A stretch of 64,000 bases of DNA, from assembly GCF_900090285.1 (NCBI RefSeq), contig NZ_LT607754.1, positions 124,001 to 188,000 of the forward strand, in the 5' to 3' direction. Below the pieces are notes generated by a model. It was not told the origin of the DNA. It did not search any database and saw only the letters and a program-made list of their open reading frames with translations. Below are positions 45,974-55,313 of this stretch, in pieces. Origin of the DNA: Micromonospora inositola (GTDB lineage: Bacteria > Actinomycetota > Actinomycetes > Mycobacteriales > Micromonosporaceae). Each line of letters begins with the position of its first letter. The stretch's first letter is position 1. The position numbers and the translations under genes were made by a program.

Positions 45974-47773
45974 TCAGAGGGTCTGGACGGTGGCGATGCG
46001 CTCTTCGAGCTGCTCGATGGTCGCCTGGGCGCTGGGCGGGCCGCCGCAGAGCCGGCGCAGCTCCGCGTGGATCTTGCCGTGCGGCTGGCCGGTGCGGTGG
46101 TGGCGGGCGGCCACCAGGGCGTTCAGTTGGCGTCGCAGGGCCACCCGGCGCTGGGCGGCGCTCATCGGCGGCGGCGCCGCCGCGGGGCTCTCAGCGGCCG
46201 GCTCAGCGGTCCGGGTGGCCGTTCGGCGGCGCCGGGCGGCGAGCTGCTCGGCCTGCCGCTTGGTGAGCAGCAGGGAGACCTGGTCCGCGGTGAGCAGCCC
46301 CGGGAGGCCGAGGTACTCCTCCTCCTCGGGGGTGCCGGCCTGGGCCGCCGTGCCGAAGGACGCGCCGTCGAAGATCACCTGGTCCAGCTCGGCGGTGGCG
46401 GAGAGTGCCGCGAAGCGCTTCTCCAGCTCGCCGCTGGCCTGGTCGTCGCGCTGGGCGCGCTCCAGCAGGTCGTCGTCGAAGCCCTCGTTGTCCTTGGGCT
46501 TGCCGAGCACGTGGTCCCGCTCGGCCTCCATCTCGCTGGCCAGCCCGAGCAGGTGCGGCACGCTCGGCAGGAAGACCGAGGCGGTCTCCCCCGGGCGGCG
46601 GGCCCGGACGAACCGGCCGATCGCCTGGGCGAAGTAGAGCGGCGTGCTGGCGCTGGTGGCGTAGACGCCGACGGCCAGCCGGGGGATGTCGACGCCCTCG
46701 GAGACCATCCGGACCGCGACCAACCAGCGCTGCCCGGACGCCGCGAACGTCGCGATCCGCGCGGACGCGCCCTGGTCGTCGGAGAGCACCACCGCGGCCT
46801 TCTCGCCGGTCACCTGCTCGATCAGCTTGGCGTACGAGCGGGCGGTCTGCTGGTCGCTGGCGATGATCAGGCCGCCCGCGTCGGCCATCCCGGCGTTGCG
46901 CAGCACCGTCAGCCGGGCGTCGGCCGCGCGCAGCACCTGCGGCATCCAGTCCCCGGCCGGATCCAGGGCGGTACGCCAGGCCTGCGCGACCAGGTCCTGG
47001 GTCATCGGCTCGCCCAGCCGGGCGGCCAACTCCTCGCCGGCGTTGGTGCGCCACCGGGTCTCCCCGGAGTACGCCAGGAAGAGCACCGGCCGGACCACGC
47101 CCTCGCGCAGCGCGTCGGAGTAGCCGTAGACCGAGTCGGCGCGGGACCGCAGCAGCCCGTCCCCGCCCCGCTCGTAGCTGACGAACGGGATCGGGTTGTC
47201 GTCGGAGCGGAAGGGCGTACCGGTGAGCATCAGCCGGCGTACCGCGGGCTCGAAGGCGGCCTTGACCCCGTCGCCCCAGGACCGGGAGTCGCCCGCGTGA
47301 TGGATCTCGTCGAGGATGACCAGCGTGCGCCGGGTCATGGTGCGCCGACGGTGCACCTGCGGCGCCATGCCGACCTGGGCGTAGGTGACGACCGCGCCGT
47401 GGAAGTCGGCCGAGGAGTGCAGGTCGGCGTTGCGGAACGCGGCGTCGAGCTGGATGCCGACCCGGGCGGCGGAGGTGGCCCACTGGGTCTTCAGGTGCTC
47501 GGTCGGGGCGACCACGGTGACCGCCTCGACGGTGCCGTCGGCGAGCAGCTCGGCGGCGATCCGCAGGGCGAAGGTGGTCTTGCCGGCGCCCGGGGTGGCG
47601 ACCGCGGTGAAGTCCTCGGTCCGGCGGCGCAGGTACTCCACCAGCGCCTTGCGTTGCCAGGCGCGCAGGGGCGGAAACGTATCGAGCGCCGGCGTCCGGG
47701 CTGCCACGCAAGGCTCCTCTCCGACCGCACCAAGGGCGGACCCGGGCCGAGGGCCACGGGTGCCGCAGCCCAT
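45974..47773 (-). CDS. Superfamily 2 DEAD/DEAH-type helicase
   Basis: A 599-residue ATP-dependent nucleic acid translocase. Helicase motifs appear in order: LRAWQRKALVEYL (Q-like), TPGAGKTTFALRIA (I), VVAPTEHLKTQW (Ia), LVILDEIHHAG (II, here DEIH), LMLTGTPFRSD (III), VRMVSEGVDIP (V) and FAQAIGRFVRARR (VI). The C-terminal 150 residues are Ala/Arg-rich and end with a helical REL-like segment. Two in-frame starts have good SDs: ATG at 47773 (GGAGG, 7 nt) and GTG at 47707 (AGGAG, 6 nt). The ATG is reported; the GTG product of 577 residues aligns better with where the helicase fold begins. The biological role is unknown. Confidence 0.85.
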   Translation of the reverse strand: MGCGTRGPRPGSALGAVGEEPCVAARTPALDTFPPLRAWQRKALVEYLRRRTEDFTAVATPGAGKTTFALRIAAELLADGTVEAVTVVAPTEHLKTQWATSAARVGIQLDAAFRNADLHSSADFHGAVVTYAQVGMAPQVHRRRTMTRRTLVILDEIHHAGDSRSWGDGVKAAFEPAVRRLMLTGTPFRSDDNPIPFVSYERGGDGLLRSRADSVYGYSDALREGVVRPVLFLAYSGETRWRTNAGEELAARLGEPMTQDLVAQAWRTALDPAGDWMPQVLRAADARLTVLRNAGMADAGGLIIASDQQTARSYAKLIEQVTGEKAAVVLSDDQGASARIATFAASGQRWLVAVRMVSEGVDIPRLAVGVYATSASTPLYFAQAIGRFVRARRPGETASVFLPSVPHLLGLASEMEAERDHVLGKPKDNEGFDDDLLERAQRDDQASGELEKRFAALSATAELDQVIFDGASFGTAAQAGTPEEEEYLGLPGLLTADQVSLLLTKRQAEQLAARRRRTATRTAEPAAESPAAAPPPMSAAQRRVALRRQLNALVAARHHRTGQPHGKIHAELRRLCGGPPSAQATIEQLEERIATVQTL

Positions 47774-47813
47774 GAAAACGCCTCCGCGCAGAAGATGCCG
47801 CGAAGGCCGACTC

Positions 47814-47842
47814 AGCATAACCAGCGGGGCCGGTTCGCCCCA
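47814..47842 (-). promoter_or_regulatory. Candidate helicase promoter
   Basis: On the minus strand TGGGGC (47837-47842) and TATGCT (47814-47819) are 17 nt apart, about 40 nt before the ATG at 47773. Confidence 0.4.
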
Positions 47843-47894
47843 CTCGACGCCACGCTGGTCACATCCGACCCACGCCACCGCGGCCCCGGCCGGT

Positions 47895-48545
47895 TCAGCC
47901 CTGTGGGCCGCGGGTGCCGGTGCGCGGCGGGCGCGTGGTGGGCACCGGGGCGGACCAGCGCCGGCGCAGCGAGATCAGGCGCAGCGCGAAGACGAAGACG
48001 GCCGCCCCGGTCAACGGCACCGCCGTCGCGTGGCCGTACGTCGACAGCAGGGCAACCACGATCGACCCGGCGAGCGCCGCCACCGCGTAGATCTCCCGAC
48101 GCAGCACCACCGGGATCTCCCCGGTGAGCAGGTCCCGGCCGAGCCCACCGCCGATCGCGGTGAGCATGCCGATCATGCACGCGCCGACCGCCGGCACGTG
48201 GGCGTCCAGGGCCTTGAGCGTGCCGGTGACGGTGAACAAACCGAGGCCGGCGGCGTCGAGCACCAGCACGGTGGTGCGCAGCCGGGCGAGCTGCGGGTGG
48301 AGCCGAAAGACGGCGGCGGCGGTGACCGCCGCGGTGATCGCGTACCGCCAGTCGGCGAAGGCCAGCGGCGGCACCTCGTCGATCACCAGGTCGCGGAAGA
48401 TCCCGCCGCCGAGCGCGGCGACGACCCCGACGAAGGCCACGCCGAAGAGGTCCAACCGCTTGGCCACCGCCGCATACGCGCCCGACGCGGCGAAGACGGC
48501 CACCCCGGTCAGGTCGGCGAAGAGCAGGGCGGTGGAGGTGGTCAC
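47895..48545 (-). CDS. TRIC-family cation channel protein (UPF0126)
   Basis: A 216-residue membrane protein with two repeats of three helices plus one, as in TRIC channels. The paired Gly-rich motifs are GVVAALGGGIFRDLV and GMLTAIGGGLGRDLLTGE, each at the same place in its repeat. It should form a trimeric monovalent-cation channel. The last 20 residues are basic. GTG start; TAACCT (48552-48557) ends 6 nt before it, so the mRNA is probably leaderless. Confidence 0.88.
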   Translation of the reverse strand: MTTSTALLFADLTGVAVFAASGAYAAVAKRLDLFGVAFVGVVAALGGGIFRDLVIDEVPPLAFADWRYAITAAVTAAAVFRLHPQLARLRTTVLVLDAAGLGLFTVTGTLKALDAHVPAVGACMIGMLTAIGGGLGRDLLTGEIPVVLRREIYAVAALAGSIVVALLSTYGHATAVPLTGAAVFVFALRLISLRRRWSAPVPTTRPPRTGTRGPQG

Positions 48546-48585
48546 CGCCGCAGGTTACGTGGGTGGCCGGGCCGACCGCCCGGGA

Positions 48586-48804
48586 TCACTCGCGGTACGA
48601 GTCGTAGATCTCCTTGCACTTCGGGCAGACCGGCGAGCCGGGCTTGGCCGCCTTGGTCACCGGGAACGTCTCGCCGCAGAGCGCCACGACGAAGGTGCCC
48701 ATGACGGCACTCTCGGCGATCTTCTCCTTGCGCACGTAGTGGAACATCTCGGGACCGGTGTCGGCGTCCTTCAGCTCGGGACGCTCGAGAACCTCTGTAC
48801 TCAC
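48586..48804 (-). CDS. DUF3039 family small zinc-finger protein
   Basis: A 72-residue actinobacterial protein, function unknown. It starts [10 protein letters not shown], has a basic middle ([13 protein letters not shown]), and then ALCGETF with [11 protein letters not shown], giving three Cys for metal binding. GTG start has GGAGGT 7 nt upstream; upstream in-frame codons lack a signal. It is divergent from psuG. Confidence 0.88.
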   Translation of the reverse strand: MSTEVLERPELKDADTGPEMFHYVRKEKIAESAVMGTFVVALCGETFPVTKAAKPGSPVCPKCKEIYDSYRE

Positions 48805-48879
48805 GTCTACACCTCCAACTTTTCCAGTTTCGCAGGTCGTCCCGGGCCGGTCCACCGCAGGCCGCCCGGACGGCGGCGG

Positions 48880-48885
48880 TACCGT
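48880..48885 (+). promoter_or_regulatory. -10 box of a leaderless promoter
   Basis: TACCGT ends 7 nt before the GTG at 48893, deciding the start of psuG. Confidence 0.5.
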
Positions 48886-48892
48886 AACGGAA

Positions 48893-49825
48893 GTGACCAG
48901 CTTTCACATCCGTTACGGCACCGAGGTGGCCGACGCCCTGCGCGACGGGCGCCCCGTCGTCGCCCTGGAGAGCACCATCGTCTCGCACGGCCTTCCCCGG
49001 CCCGACAACCTGCTGGTCGCGCGGCAGATCGAGCAGGCGGTCCGGGACGCCGGAGCGATCCCGGCCACCATCGGCATGGTCGGCGGCGAGCTGGTGGTGG
49101 GCCTGGACGACGCGCAGCTGACCCGGCTCGCCACCGTCGACGGGGTGAGCAAGCTCTCCGTACGCGATCTGGCGGTGGCCGCCGCGACCGGCGCGGACGG
49201 CGCCACCACCGTGGCCGCGACCAGCGCGGTGGCCGCGGCCGCCGGGATCGGCGTCTTCGCCACCGGCGGTCTGGGCGGGGTGCACCGGGAGGCCGCGCAG
49301 ACCTTTGACGAGTCGGCCGACCTGGTCACCCTGGCCCGGACGCCGATCGCGGTGGTCTGCGCGGGGGTGAAGTCGATCCTCGACGTGGGCGCGACGCTGG
49401 AGCGGCTGGAGACGCTCGGCGTCGGCGTGGTGGGCTACCGCACCCGCCGCTTCCCCGGCTTCTACCTCAGCGACGCCGGATTCGACCTGGACTGGTCGGT
49501 GGACTCGCCGGAGCAGGTGGCCGACGTGCTGTCCGCCCGGGCGGCGCAGGGCGTGCACCACGGCGGGCTGATCGTGGCCAACCCGCTCCCCGTCGACGAG
49601 CAGCTCGACCCGGAGCTGCACGACCGGACGCTCGCCGAGGGCCTGGCCCTGCTCGCCCGCGACTCGGTGACGGGCAAGGCCGTGACGCCGTTCCTGCTGG
49701 CCCACTTCCATTCCGCCACCCAGGGCGCCAGCCTGGCGGTGAACGTGCGGATCATCCTGCGCAACGCCGACCTGGCCGCCCGGATCGCCGTCGCCGCCGC
49801 CCGTCGTACCGCCGCCACGGCATGA
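48893..49825 (+). CDS. psuG: Pseudouridine-5'-phosphate glycosidase
   Basis: A 310-residue enzyme that splits the C-C glycosidic bond of pseudouridine 5'-phosphate into uracil and ribose 5-phosphate. Characteristic parts are [31 protein letters not shown], the catalytic Lys region [25 protein letters not shown] and [16 protein letters not shown]. The GTG at 48893 follows a leaderless -10 box. It overlaps the next gene, a pfkB-type kinase, by 4 nt, forming a pseudouridine degradation operon. Confidence 0.93.
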   Translation: MTSFHIRYGTEVADALRDGRPVVALESTIVSHGLPRPDNLLVARQIEQAVRDAGAIPATIGMVGGELVVGLDDAQLTRLATVDGVSKLSVRDLAVAAATGADGATTVAATSAVAAAAGIGVFATGGLGGVHREAAQTFDESADLVTLARTPIAVVCAGVKSILDVGATLERLETLGVGVVGYRTRRFPGFYLSDAGFDLDWSVDSPEQVADVLSARAAQGVHHGGLIVANPLPVDEQLDPELHDRTLAEGLALLARDSVTGKAVTPFLLAHFHSATQGASLAVNVRIILRNADLAARIAVAAARRTAATA

Positions 49826-50721
49826 ATCACCGGTCCCGGATCCTCGTCGTCGGCGACGTGATCACCGACGTGGTGGCGGTGCTCGCCGGGCCGCTGGCGA
49901 CCGGCTCGGACACCGCCGCCGAGATCCGCTTCAGCGGCGGCGGGCAGGCGGCCAACACGGCCGCCTGGATCGCCGCCCAGGGGGTGGACGTGACGCTGGT
50001 CGGCGCGGTCGGCGACGACGAGGCGGGACGCGACCGGGTGGCCGAGCTGACCCGGATCGGCGTCGACTGCGCGGTGGAGCGCCACGAGGGCTACCCGACC
50101 GGCACGGTCGTCGTGCTGGCCGCCGACCGCGAGCGGACCATGGTCAGCCAGCGCGGGGCGAACCTGCGGCTGACCGCCGCGCACGTCGACCGGGCCCTGG
50201 CCGGGGCGCCCGACGCCGGGCATCTGCACCTGTCCGCGTACACCCTGCTGGACGCCGCGTCGCGCGGCGCGGGACTGCGGGCGCTGGCCGCCGCCCGCGA
50301 GCGCGGGCTCACCACCAGCGTCGACGCGGCCTCCGCGGCGCCGCTGCGGCGGGTCGGCGCGGCGGCCTTCCTGACCTGGGTACGCGACGTCGACCTGCTG
50401 CTGGTGAACACGGACGAGGCGACGGTGCTGGCCGGCGGGATGGACCCGGCGGCGCAGGCGCGGGCGCTCTCGGCCGCGGCCCGCCGGGTGGTGGTCAAGC
50501 AGGGCGCGGCCGGCGCGGTCTGGGTGGACCGGGACGCCACGGTCAGCGTGGCGGCGGCCCGTCGGGTGGCGGTGGTGGACGTCACCGGGGCCGGGGACGC
50601 CTTCGCCGCCGGCCTGCTCACGGCCTGGCTCACCGGCGCGGACCCCCGCGCCGCGCTCGACCGCGCGGCGGACCTCGGCGCCACCGCGGTCGCCACGGTC
50701 GGCGCCCGCCCCACCCCCTGA
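49822..50721 (+). CDS. PfkB-family kinase, probable pseudouridine kinase
   Basis: A 299-residue carbohydrate/nucleoside kinase of the PfkB (ribokinase) family. The N-terminal [10 protein letters not shown], the Gly-rich [15 protein letters not shown] and the C-terminal PfkB signature [16 protein letters not shown], with catalytic Asp in GAGD, are intact. Coupling to psuG by an ATGA overlap indicates that it phosphorylates pseudouridine to supply PsuG. That substrate is inferred from the operon, not from specific residues. Confidence 0.85.
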   Translation: MNHRSRILVVGDVITDVVAVLAGPLATGSDTAAEIRFSGGGQAANTAAWIAAQGVDVTLVGAVGDDEAGRDRVAELTRIGVDCAVERHEGYPTGTVVVLAADRERTMVSQRGANLRLTAAHVDRALAGAPDAGHLHLSAYTLLDAASRGAGLRALAAARERGLTTSVDAASAAPLRRVGAAAFLTWVRDVDLLLVNTDEATVLAGGMDPAAQARALSAAARRVVVKQGAAGAVWVDRDATVSVAAARRVAVVDVTGAGDAFAAGLLTAWLTGADPRAALDRAADLGATAVATVGARPTP

Positions 50722-50742
50722 CCCACTCGGGTCCGGGGCCGG

Positions 50743-51099
50743 TCAGGGCTCGGCGTCGATGATCTTGTGAGGGCGCTCCTCGGCCGTGAGGCTCATGGGC
50801 GGGGTCTCGTCGCGGTGGCGGGGGTGGAACTTGTTGGCGAGCCGGTGCTCGTCCTTGGGCGGCCGGTCGTTGGCCAGCAGCACCGCCAGCCACGGGATGA
50901 GCACCATCCCGAGGCCGAGCAGCGGCAGCCAGAGCCAGAGCAGGGGTGCCTTCGCGACGACCAGGACGGCACCGACCACCAGGCACGCCACCCGGATGCC
51001 CATCATCAGCACGTAACGCTTCTGCCGGCTGTTGAGCTGGTCGTTCTGGCTGCGCGAGGCGTCGGTGATCAGGATCGGCTGGTATGCCTGACGCTTCAC
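50743..51099 (-). CDS. DUF3099 family membrane protein
   Basis: A 118-residue protein with an N-terminal soluble part (KRQAYQPILITDASRSQ), two transmembrane helices (YVLMMGIRVACLVVGAVLVV and LLWLWLPLLGLGMVLIPWLA) and a charged tail with KDEHRLANKFHPR. The family is actinobacterial with unknown function. GTG at 51099 has AGGAGG at the right distance (6 nt); the GTG just before it is too close to the SD. Confidence 0.87.
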   Translation of the reverse strand: MKRQAYQPILITDASRSQNDQLNSRQKRYVLMMGIRVACLVVGAVLVVAKAPLLWLWLPLLGLGMVLIPWLAVLLANDRPPKDEHRLANKFHPRHRDETPPMSLTAEERPHKIIDAEP

Positions 51100-51193
51100 C
51101 ACGGACCTCCTCGAGGGGATTACGCCCCATCCTGTCACCCACAGCCGTTGATCAGCGAAAATCGGGTCATCGGTTCGCGTGTTACGCGCGTGG

Positions 51194-51199
51194 TACGCT
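51194..51199 (+). promoter_or_regulatory. -10 box of a leaderless promoter
   Basis: TACGCT ends 6 nt before the GTG at 51206 and argues against the longer in-frame start at 51179. Confidence 0.5.
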
Positions 51200-51205
51200 C
51201 CGCTC

Positions 51206-51493
51206 GTGGGCAGCCGGTTCAGCTTCACCGACGAGGCGTTGGCCAACCTCCGGGTCTACGACGTCACGCCCGGGGAAGTCTGGGAGGCCCTGCACAGCAC
51301 GCGCCGGGTCATCCGGCACCTCGGCGACGACGTGATGGTCGTCTACGCGGTGTCCCACCGGGGCCGACGACTCGCCGTGCTGCTCGCCGAGGCCGACGGC
51401 GCCGACCACGACTGGGACGTCCTGTCCGCGCGCGAGCTGAGCGACGTCGAGGCGAAGCGCTACGACGAGGCGGTACGGAGATCTCGCCGATGA
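51206..51493 (+). CDS. BrnT-like toxin candidate
   Basis: A 95-residue basic protein upstream of a ribbon-helix-helix gene. Its pattern resembles BrnT/RelE-fold toxins: FTDEALANLRVYDVTPGEVW, a core beta strand VMVVYAVSHRGRRLAVLLAE, and the C-terminal VLSARELSDVEAKRYDEA, which mirrors the ISARxxTxxExxxYE ending of BrnT. Toxin-first gene order is also that of brnTA. The GTG at 51206 is supported by the leaderless -10 box. The spacing to the partner is 13 nt. The family link is by motif only, so a non-toxin function is possible. Confidence 0.6.
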   Translation: MGSRFSFTDEALANLRVYDVTPGEVWEALHSTRRVIRHLGDDVMVVYAVSHRGRRLAVLLAEADGADHDWDVLSARELSDVEAKRYDEAVRRSRR

Positions 51494-51506
51494 GGAGGCG
51501 GTCACG

Positions 51507-51818
51507 ATGGACCGGAACGAGGCGACCAAGCGTTTCCACGGCGGCGACGACGCGCTGGCCGAACTGATCGATGAGAGCCAGCCGGCGGAGCTGCCCACCC
51601 CCGACACCGACGTGCCCATGGTCAGCCGCTCGGTGCGCCTCCCGCTGGAGACGTACGAGCGGGTCCGGGCCGCCGCCGACGCCCGCGGCATCGGGGTGAC
51701 CACCCTGATGCGACAGTGGATCGAGGCCGGCCTGGCCGAGCTGGACGATTCGACGACCGTCTCCCTCGCCGACGTGCGCCGCGCGCTGGCCGCGCTCTCC
51801 CGCCCGACGGCCGCCTGA
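51507..51818 (+). CDS. Ribbon-helix-helix protein, antitoxin candidate
   Basis: A 103-residue protein. Residues 38-75 form a ribbon-helix-helix DNA-binding motif: VSRSVRLPLETYERVRAAAD followed by GIGVTTLMRQWIEAGL. The N-terminus is acidic and probably flexible, suitable for binding a basic partner. ATG with AGGAGG 7 nt upstream. It follows the BrnT-like gene and is probably the matching antitoxin and autorepressor. It converges on the ltrA gene. Confidence 0.65.
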   Translation: MDRNEATKRFHGGDDALAELIDESQPAELPTPDTDVPMVSRSVRLPLETYERVRAAADARGIGVTTLMRQWIEAGLAELDDSTTVSLADVRRALAALSRPTAA

Positions 51819-51835
51819 CCGGCCGGCTCGCCCGC

Positions 51836-51880
51836 CCGCCGGAACGCCCGTCACAAGGGCGGGGCCGGTCGTTCCGGCGG
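51836..51880. terminator. Candidate convergent terminator
   Basis: An 11-bp stem (51836-51846 with 51870-51880) encloses the stop codon of the ltrA gene, between convergent genes. Confidence 0.35.
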
Positions 51881-53050
51881 CCGGCCCCGGGCCCGCAGCG
51901 CGTCGGTCGCCGCCATGCCGGCCAGCACCGCCGTGGTCGCCGCGCCGACCGCCAGCGGAGGCAGCCGGACGACCAGGGGCACCATCGCCACCAGTACGAC
52001 GAGGCCGACCAGCCGGGACCGGGACACCCGGCCGAACACCTCGTACTCGAAGCGCGTCCGGCCGAGCACGAAGAGCGCGGGACCGCCGACGATCACGGTG
52101 AGCCAGGCCGGGTCGGTGTGCCCGCCGGGGTGGGCGATGACGATTTCATAGCCGACCGCGGCGGCGACGATGCCGGCCACCATGGCCAGATGGGTGTACG
52201 TCGCCGACTCGGCCAGCCGGCCGGGTCGCGCCGAGCCGGCCACCGCCTCCACCAGCACGGTGCCGGCCCGATAGAAGTAGATTCGCCAGAGCAGCACGGT
52301 GCTCGCGAACGTGATGGCGAAGGCCACCCACTGGGCGGCCGCGAACTCGCTCATGCTGAAGCCGAATCCGCTGATCAGGATCATCTCGCCCAGCGCGATG
52401 ATGGTGAACTGCTGGTAGCGCTCGGCCAGATGCTCGCCGGTGACCGGCCAGGAGGAGGTGGGCGCACGGCCCCGTCCCGGCAACGGCCAGCCCAGCCGGG
52501 CCGCGCCGTAGTCGATGATCACCGCGACGGTCCAGAGCACCCCGCGGGCGTCGTTGTGCACGGCCGCTCCGGCGATCCACGGCACCGCCGACACCACCGC
52601 CCAGGCGAGGATCCGGCCGGCGACGTGCCGCTCCGGGTGGTGTCGCATCACCACGGTGAGGAAGAGGGGACGGCCGACCTGGACGGCGACGTAGCCGACC
52701 GCGAAGGAGACGCCCCTGGTGTCGAACGCTTCCGGGAGCGACACCGCCATCACCATGCTGGCGAACATCGAGCCCGCCACGACCAGTTGGAGCGCCGGCT
52801 GCTCGGGGTTGAACCGGCTGGTCGTCCAGGTGGTCAGCGACCAGACCATCCAGAGGGCGAGCAGGAGCAGCAGCGTCTCCCCCGCCTCGGGCAGGAAGAC
52901 CCGCCGCTCCACCGTGAAGTCGTCGACCAGCCGGTTCGACACCCGGGTGAGCGCGAAGACGAAGGCGACGTCGAAGAAGAGCTCCAGGAAGGTCGCCCGC
53001 GGCGAGGTCGCCTTGCCGCGGAGGAACTCCTCCCCCCGTTGATCCGCCAT
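51851..53050 (-). CDS. LtrA (low temperature requirement A) family membrane protein
   Basis: A 399-residue integral membrane protein of the LtrA family. The start ATFLELFFDVAFVFALTRVS is the family hallmark, and EHLAERYQQFTIIALGEMILI in the middle is also typical. About ten helices are expected. The function of LtrA proteins is poorly known; the name comes from a Listeria cold-growth mutant. ATG start follows a GGCGGGG sequence. Confidence 0.88.
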   Translation of the reverse strand: MADQRGEEFLRGKATSPRATFLELFFDVAFVFALTRVSNRLVDDFTVERRVFLPEAGETLLLLLALWMVWSLTTWTTSRFNPEQPALQLVVAGSMFASMVMAVSLPEAFDTRGVSFAVGYVAVQVGRPLFLTVVMRHHPERHVAGRILAWAVVSAVPWIAGAAVHNDARGVLWTVAVIIDYGAARLGWPLPGRGRAPTSSWPVTGEHLAERYQQFTIIALGEMILISGFGFSMSEFAAAQWVAFAITFASTVLLWRIYFYRAGTVLVEAVAGSARPGRLAESATYTHLAMVAGIVAAAVGYEIVIAHPGGHTDPAWLTVIVGGPALFVLGRTRFEYEVFGRVSRSRLVGLVVLVAMVPLVVRLPPLAVGAATTAVLAGMAATDALRARGRPPERPAPPL

Positions 53051-53107
53051 CCCCGCCCGCCGTCGTCGCCTGAGGTGCTCAACGACCGGGGACGGGCGGG
53101 AGTCGCG

Positions 53108-53683
53108 TCAGCCCTTCGCGGCCTTGGCCGCCGCCTTCATCTGCTGCTTGTACTCGCGCACCTGGCGCAGCGACTCGGGGTCGGTCACGTCGGCCACGGA
53201 CCGGCGGGCGTCCGGCTCGCCGTACCCGCCCGCGGCCTCCCGCCAGCCGTCCGGGGTCACCCCGTACCGCTTGCCGAGCAGGGCCACGAAGATCTGCGCC
53301 TTCTGCTTCCCGAAGCCGGGCAGCTCACCGACCCGACGCAGCAGTTCCCGGCCGTCGGCGACGTCCGCCCAGAGCCGGGTCGGGTCGCCGTCGTACCGGT
53401 CGACGAGGACCCGGCAGACCTCCTGCACCCGGGCCGCCATCGCCTTGGGGAACCGGTGCAGGGCCGGCGGCTGGGCGAAGAGTTCGACCAGGGCCTCCGG
53501 GGCGTACCCGGCCAGCTCACGGGCGTCCGGCTCGTGACCGAGCCGCCGGGTCAGCACGTACGGCGAGGAGAACGCCTTCTCCATCGGCACCTGCTGGTCG
53601 AGAACCATGCCGAGGAGCAGCGCCAACGGGCTGCGCTCCAGCAGTCGGTTGGCCTCGGGGTCGATGGGCAGCGACAGCGTCAT
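53108..53683 (-). CDS. HhH-GPD-type DNA glycosylase-like protein
   Basis: A 191-residue protein with a helix-hairpin-helix region (LLRRVGELPGFGKQKAQIFVAL, residues near 110-130) as in base-excision glycosylases. The N-terminal LLERSPLALLLGMVLDQQVPMEKAF matches the family's helical core. The usual catalytic Asp after the hairpin is not obvious, so enzyme activity is uncertain. The C-terminus is Lys/Ala-rich. CAGGAT (53691-53696) ends 7 nt before the ATG and there is no SD, so the transcript looks leaderless. Confidence 0.8.
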   Translation of the reverse strand: MTLSLPIDPEANRLLERSPLALLLGMVLDQQVPMEKAFSSPYVLTRRLGHEPDARELAGYAPEALVELFAQPPALHRFPKAMAARVQEVCRVLVDRYDGDPTRLWADVADGRELLRRVGELPGFGKQKAQIFVALLGKRYGVTPDGWREAAGGYGEPDARRSVADVTDPESLRQVREYKQQMKAAAKAAKG

Positions 53684-53770
53684 GCCCCCCATCCTGCCGG
53701 TCGCCGACGGTGGAGGGCGACACCCGGGGGTGAAATGACGGGCGGTGCCCGCCGCGGAATCGTGGCGGGG

Positions 53771-53776
53771 CAGGAT
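53771..53776 (+). promoter_or_regulatory. -10-like box deciding a GTG start
   Basis: CAGGAT ends 6 nt before the GTG at 53783. The same hexamer serves the divergent glycosylase-like gene at 53691-53696. Confidence 0.4.
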
Positions 53777-53782
53777 GACGAC

Positions 53783-55267
53783 GTGGACGAACACGACAGG
53801 CTGCTCTCCCCCGCGGGCGTCGAGGCGCTGCGGACCGCGCTGAGCAGCGCGGGGTTCACCTCGAACGGCATCGCGGGCCGGCTCGGTTCGCAGGCCACCG
53901 GCGGGGTGGCGCGCAACGACTTCCGGGCCGCGCTGCGCGCCACCGAGGACCGCGACCCGCTCGCCACGCTGATCCGGGTGTTCATCTGCGACCAGACCGA
54001 GTCCGAGGCGGTGGTGGCCGCCGCGCTCGCCCCGCTGACCGTCGAGGAGGCGCTGGCCGGCGGGCTGGTCGAGCGGCACGGGGACGGCCTGCGCGCCGGA
54101 GTGGACCTGGAGCCGTACGGGGACGAGTGGTGGGTGCTCGCCGACGTGCCGGCCAGCGCCCGGCCCGGGAAGCCGCTGCACGCCGAGCACGTGCTGGGCA
54201 TCGGCGGGGCCACCCAGACGCTGATCGGCGCGACCGTACGCCGGCCGGTGGAGACCGCGCTGGACCTGGGCACCGGCTCCGGCGTGCAGGCCCTGCACCT
54301 GGCCACCCACGCCCGGCGGGTCACCGCGACCGACGTCTCCGAGCGGGCGCTCCGCTTCGCCGCCACCACCGCCGCGCTCAACGGCCAGGACTGGGAACTG
54401 CTCCGTGGCGACCTGGTCGCCCCGGTCGCCGGCCGCCGCTTCGACCTGGTGGTGAGCAATCCGCCGTTCGTGGTCGGGCCGGGCACCACCACCCACGTCT
54501 ACCGCGACTCCGGCCGGGTGGGCGACGCCATCGGCGCCGAGCTGGCCGCCGCCGCGCCGCACCTGCTCACCGAGGGCGGCACCATGCAGTACCTGGCCAA
54601 CTGGGTGCACGTCACCGGCGAGGAGTGGGACGAGCGGGTGGCCGGCTGGTTCGCCGGCACCCGGCTGGACGCCTGGGTGATCCAGCGCGAGGTGGCGGAC
54701 CCGATGGCGTACGTCAACCTGTGGCTCACCGACGTCGGCGAGGCGGCCGACCCGCAGCGGATGGCGGCCTGGCTGGACTGGTTCGACGCGCACAAGGTGG
54801 AGGCGATCGGCTTCGGCATCGTCTCGCTGCGCCGCGCCGGCCACGACGAGCCGGTCGTCCGGGTGGAGGACCTGCGCCAGCGGGTGGAGCCGCCGATGGG
54901 CGACCACATCGCCGCCTGGTTCGACCGCCAGGACTGGCTCCGGGTACGCGACAGCGAGACGCTGCTCGCCACGCGCTACCGGGCCGCCGAGGGCCTCCAG
55001 CTCCGCCAGGAGGCCACCATGGGCGACGAGGGCTGGGCGGTGGACCGGCAGGTCCTCGCCATGCCACGCGGGCTGCGCTGGTCGGAGGAGATCGACCCGC
55101 TGGTGCTCGCCCTGGTCGGTGGCGCGGACGGCCGGTTGCCGCTGCGCGACCAGCTGGCGCTGCTCGCCGCCGCGCACGACGTCACCCCCGACGAGCTGAC
55201 CGAGGCGGCCGGCCCGATCGTGGCGCACCTGGTCGAGCGCGGCATCATCGAGCCGGTGGCCGACTGA
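53783..55267 (+). CDS. Class I SAM-dependent methyltransferase with extra N- and C-domains
   Basis: A 494-residue protein. Residues 1-140 form a helical N-terminal domain ([19 protein letters not shown]). The SAM site is [17 protein letters not shown], the acidic strand end is [13 protein letters not shown], and the catalytic NPPF motif ([10 protein letters not shown]) is that of N-methyltransferases acting on Gln or on bases. The last 180 residues are a separate winged-helix-like region. The target is unknown. The start is uncertain: GTG at 53783 fits a leaderless -10 box, GTG 53762 and ATG 53735 are in frame upstream. Confidence 0.8.
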   Translation: MDEHDRLLSPAGVEALRTALSSAGFTSNGIAGRLGSQATGGVARNDFRAALRATEDRDPLATLIRVFICDQTESEAVVAAALAPLTVEEALAGGLVERHGDGLRAGVDLEPYGDEWWVLADVPASARPGKPLHAEHVLGIGGATQTLIGATVRRPVETALDLGTGSGVQALHLATHARRVTATDVSERALRFAATTAALNGQDWELLRGDLVAPVAGRRFDLVVSNPPFVVGPGTTTHVYRDSGRVGDAIGAELAAAAPHLLTEGGTMQYLANWVHVTGEEWDERVAGWFAGTRLDAWVIQREVADPMAYVNLWLTDVGEAADPQRMAAWLDWFDAHKVEAIGFGIVSLRRAGHDEPVVRVEDLRQRVEPPMGDHIAAWFDRQDWLRVRDSETLLATRYRAAEGLQLRQEATMGDEGWAVDRQVLAMPRGLRWSEEIDPLVLALVGGADGRLPLRDQLALLAAAHDVTPDELTEAAGPIVAHLVERGIIEPVAD

Positions 55268-55313
55268 TGCGGGCGTTTCCGCCGGCCGGGTCCTGGACGG
55301 AGGTGAGGGCAAG

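Noticed and set aside
53684..53782. Longer methyltransferase starting at ATG 53735
   Set aside because: The extra residues (TGGARRGIVAGQDDD) are not typical, no SD precedes the ATG, and a -10-like box fits the later GTG; kept only as an alternative.
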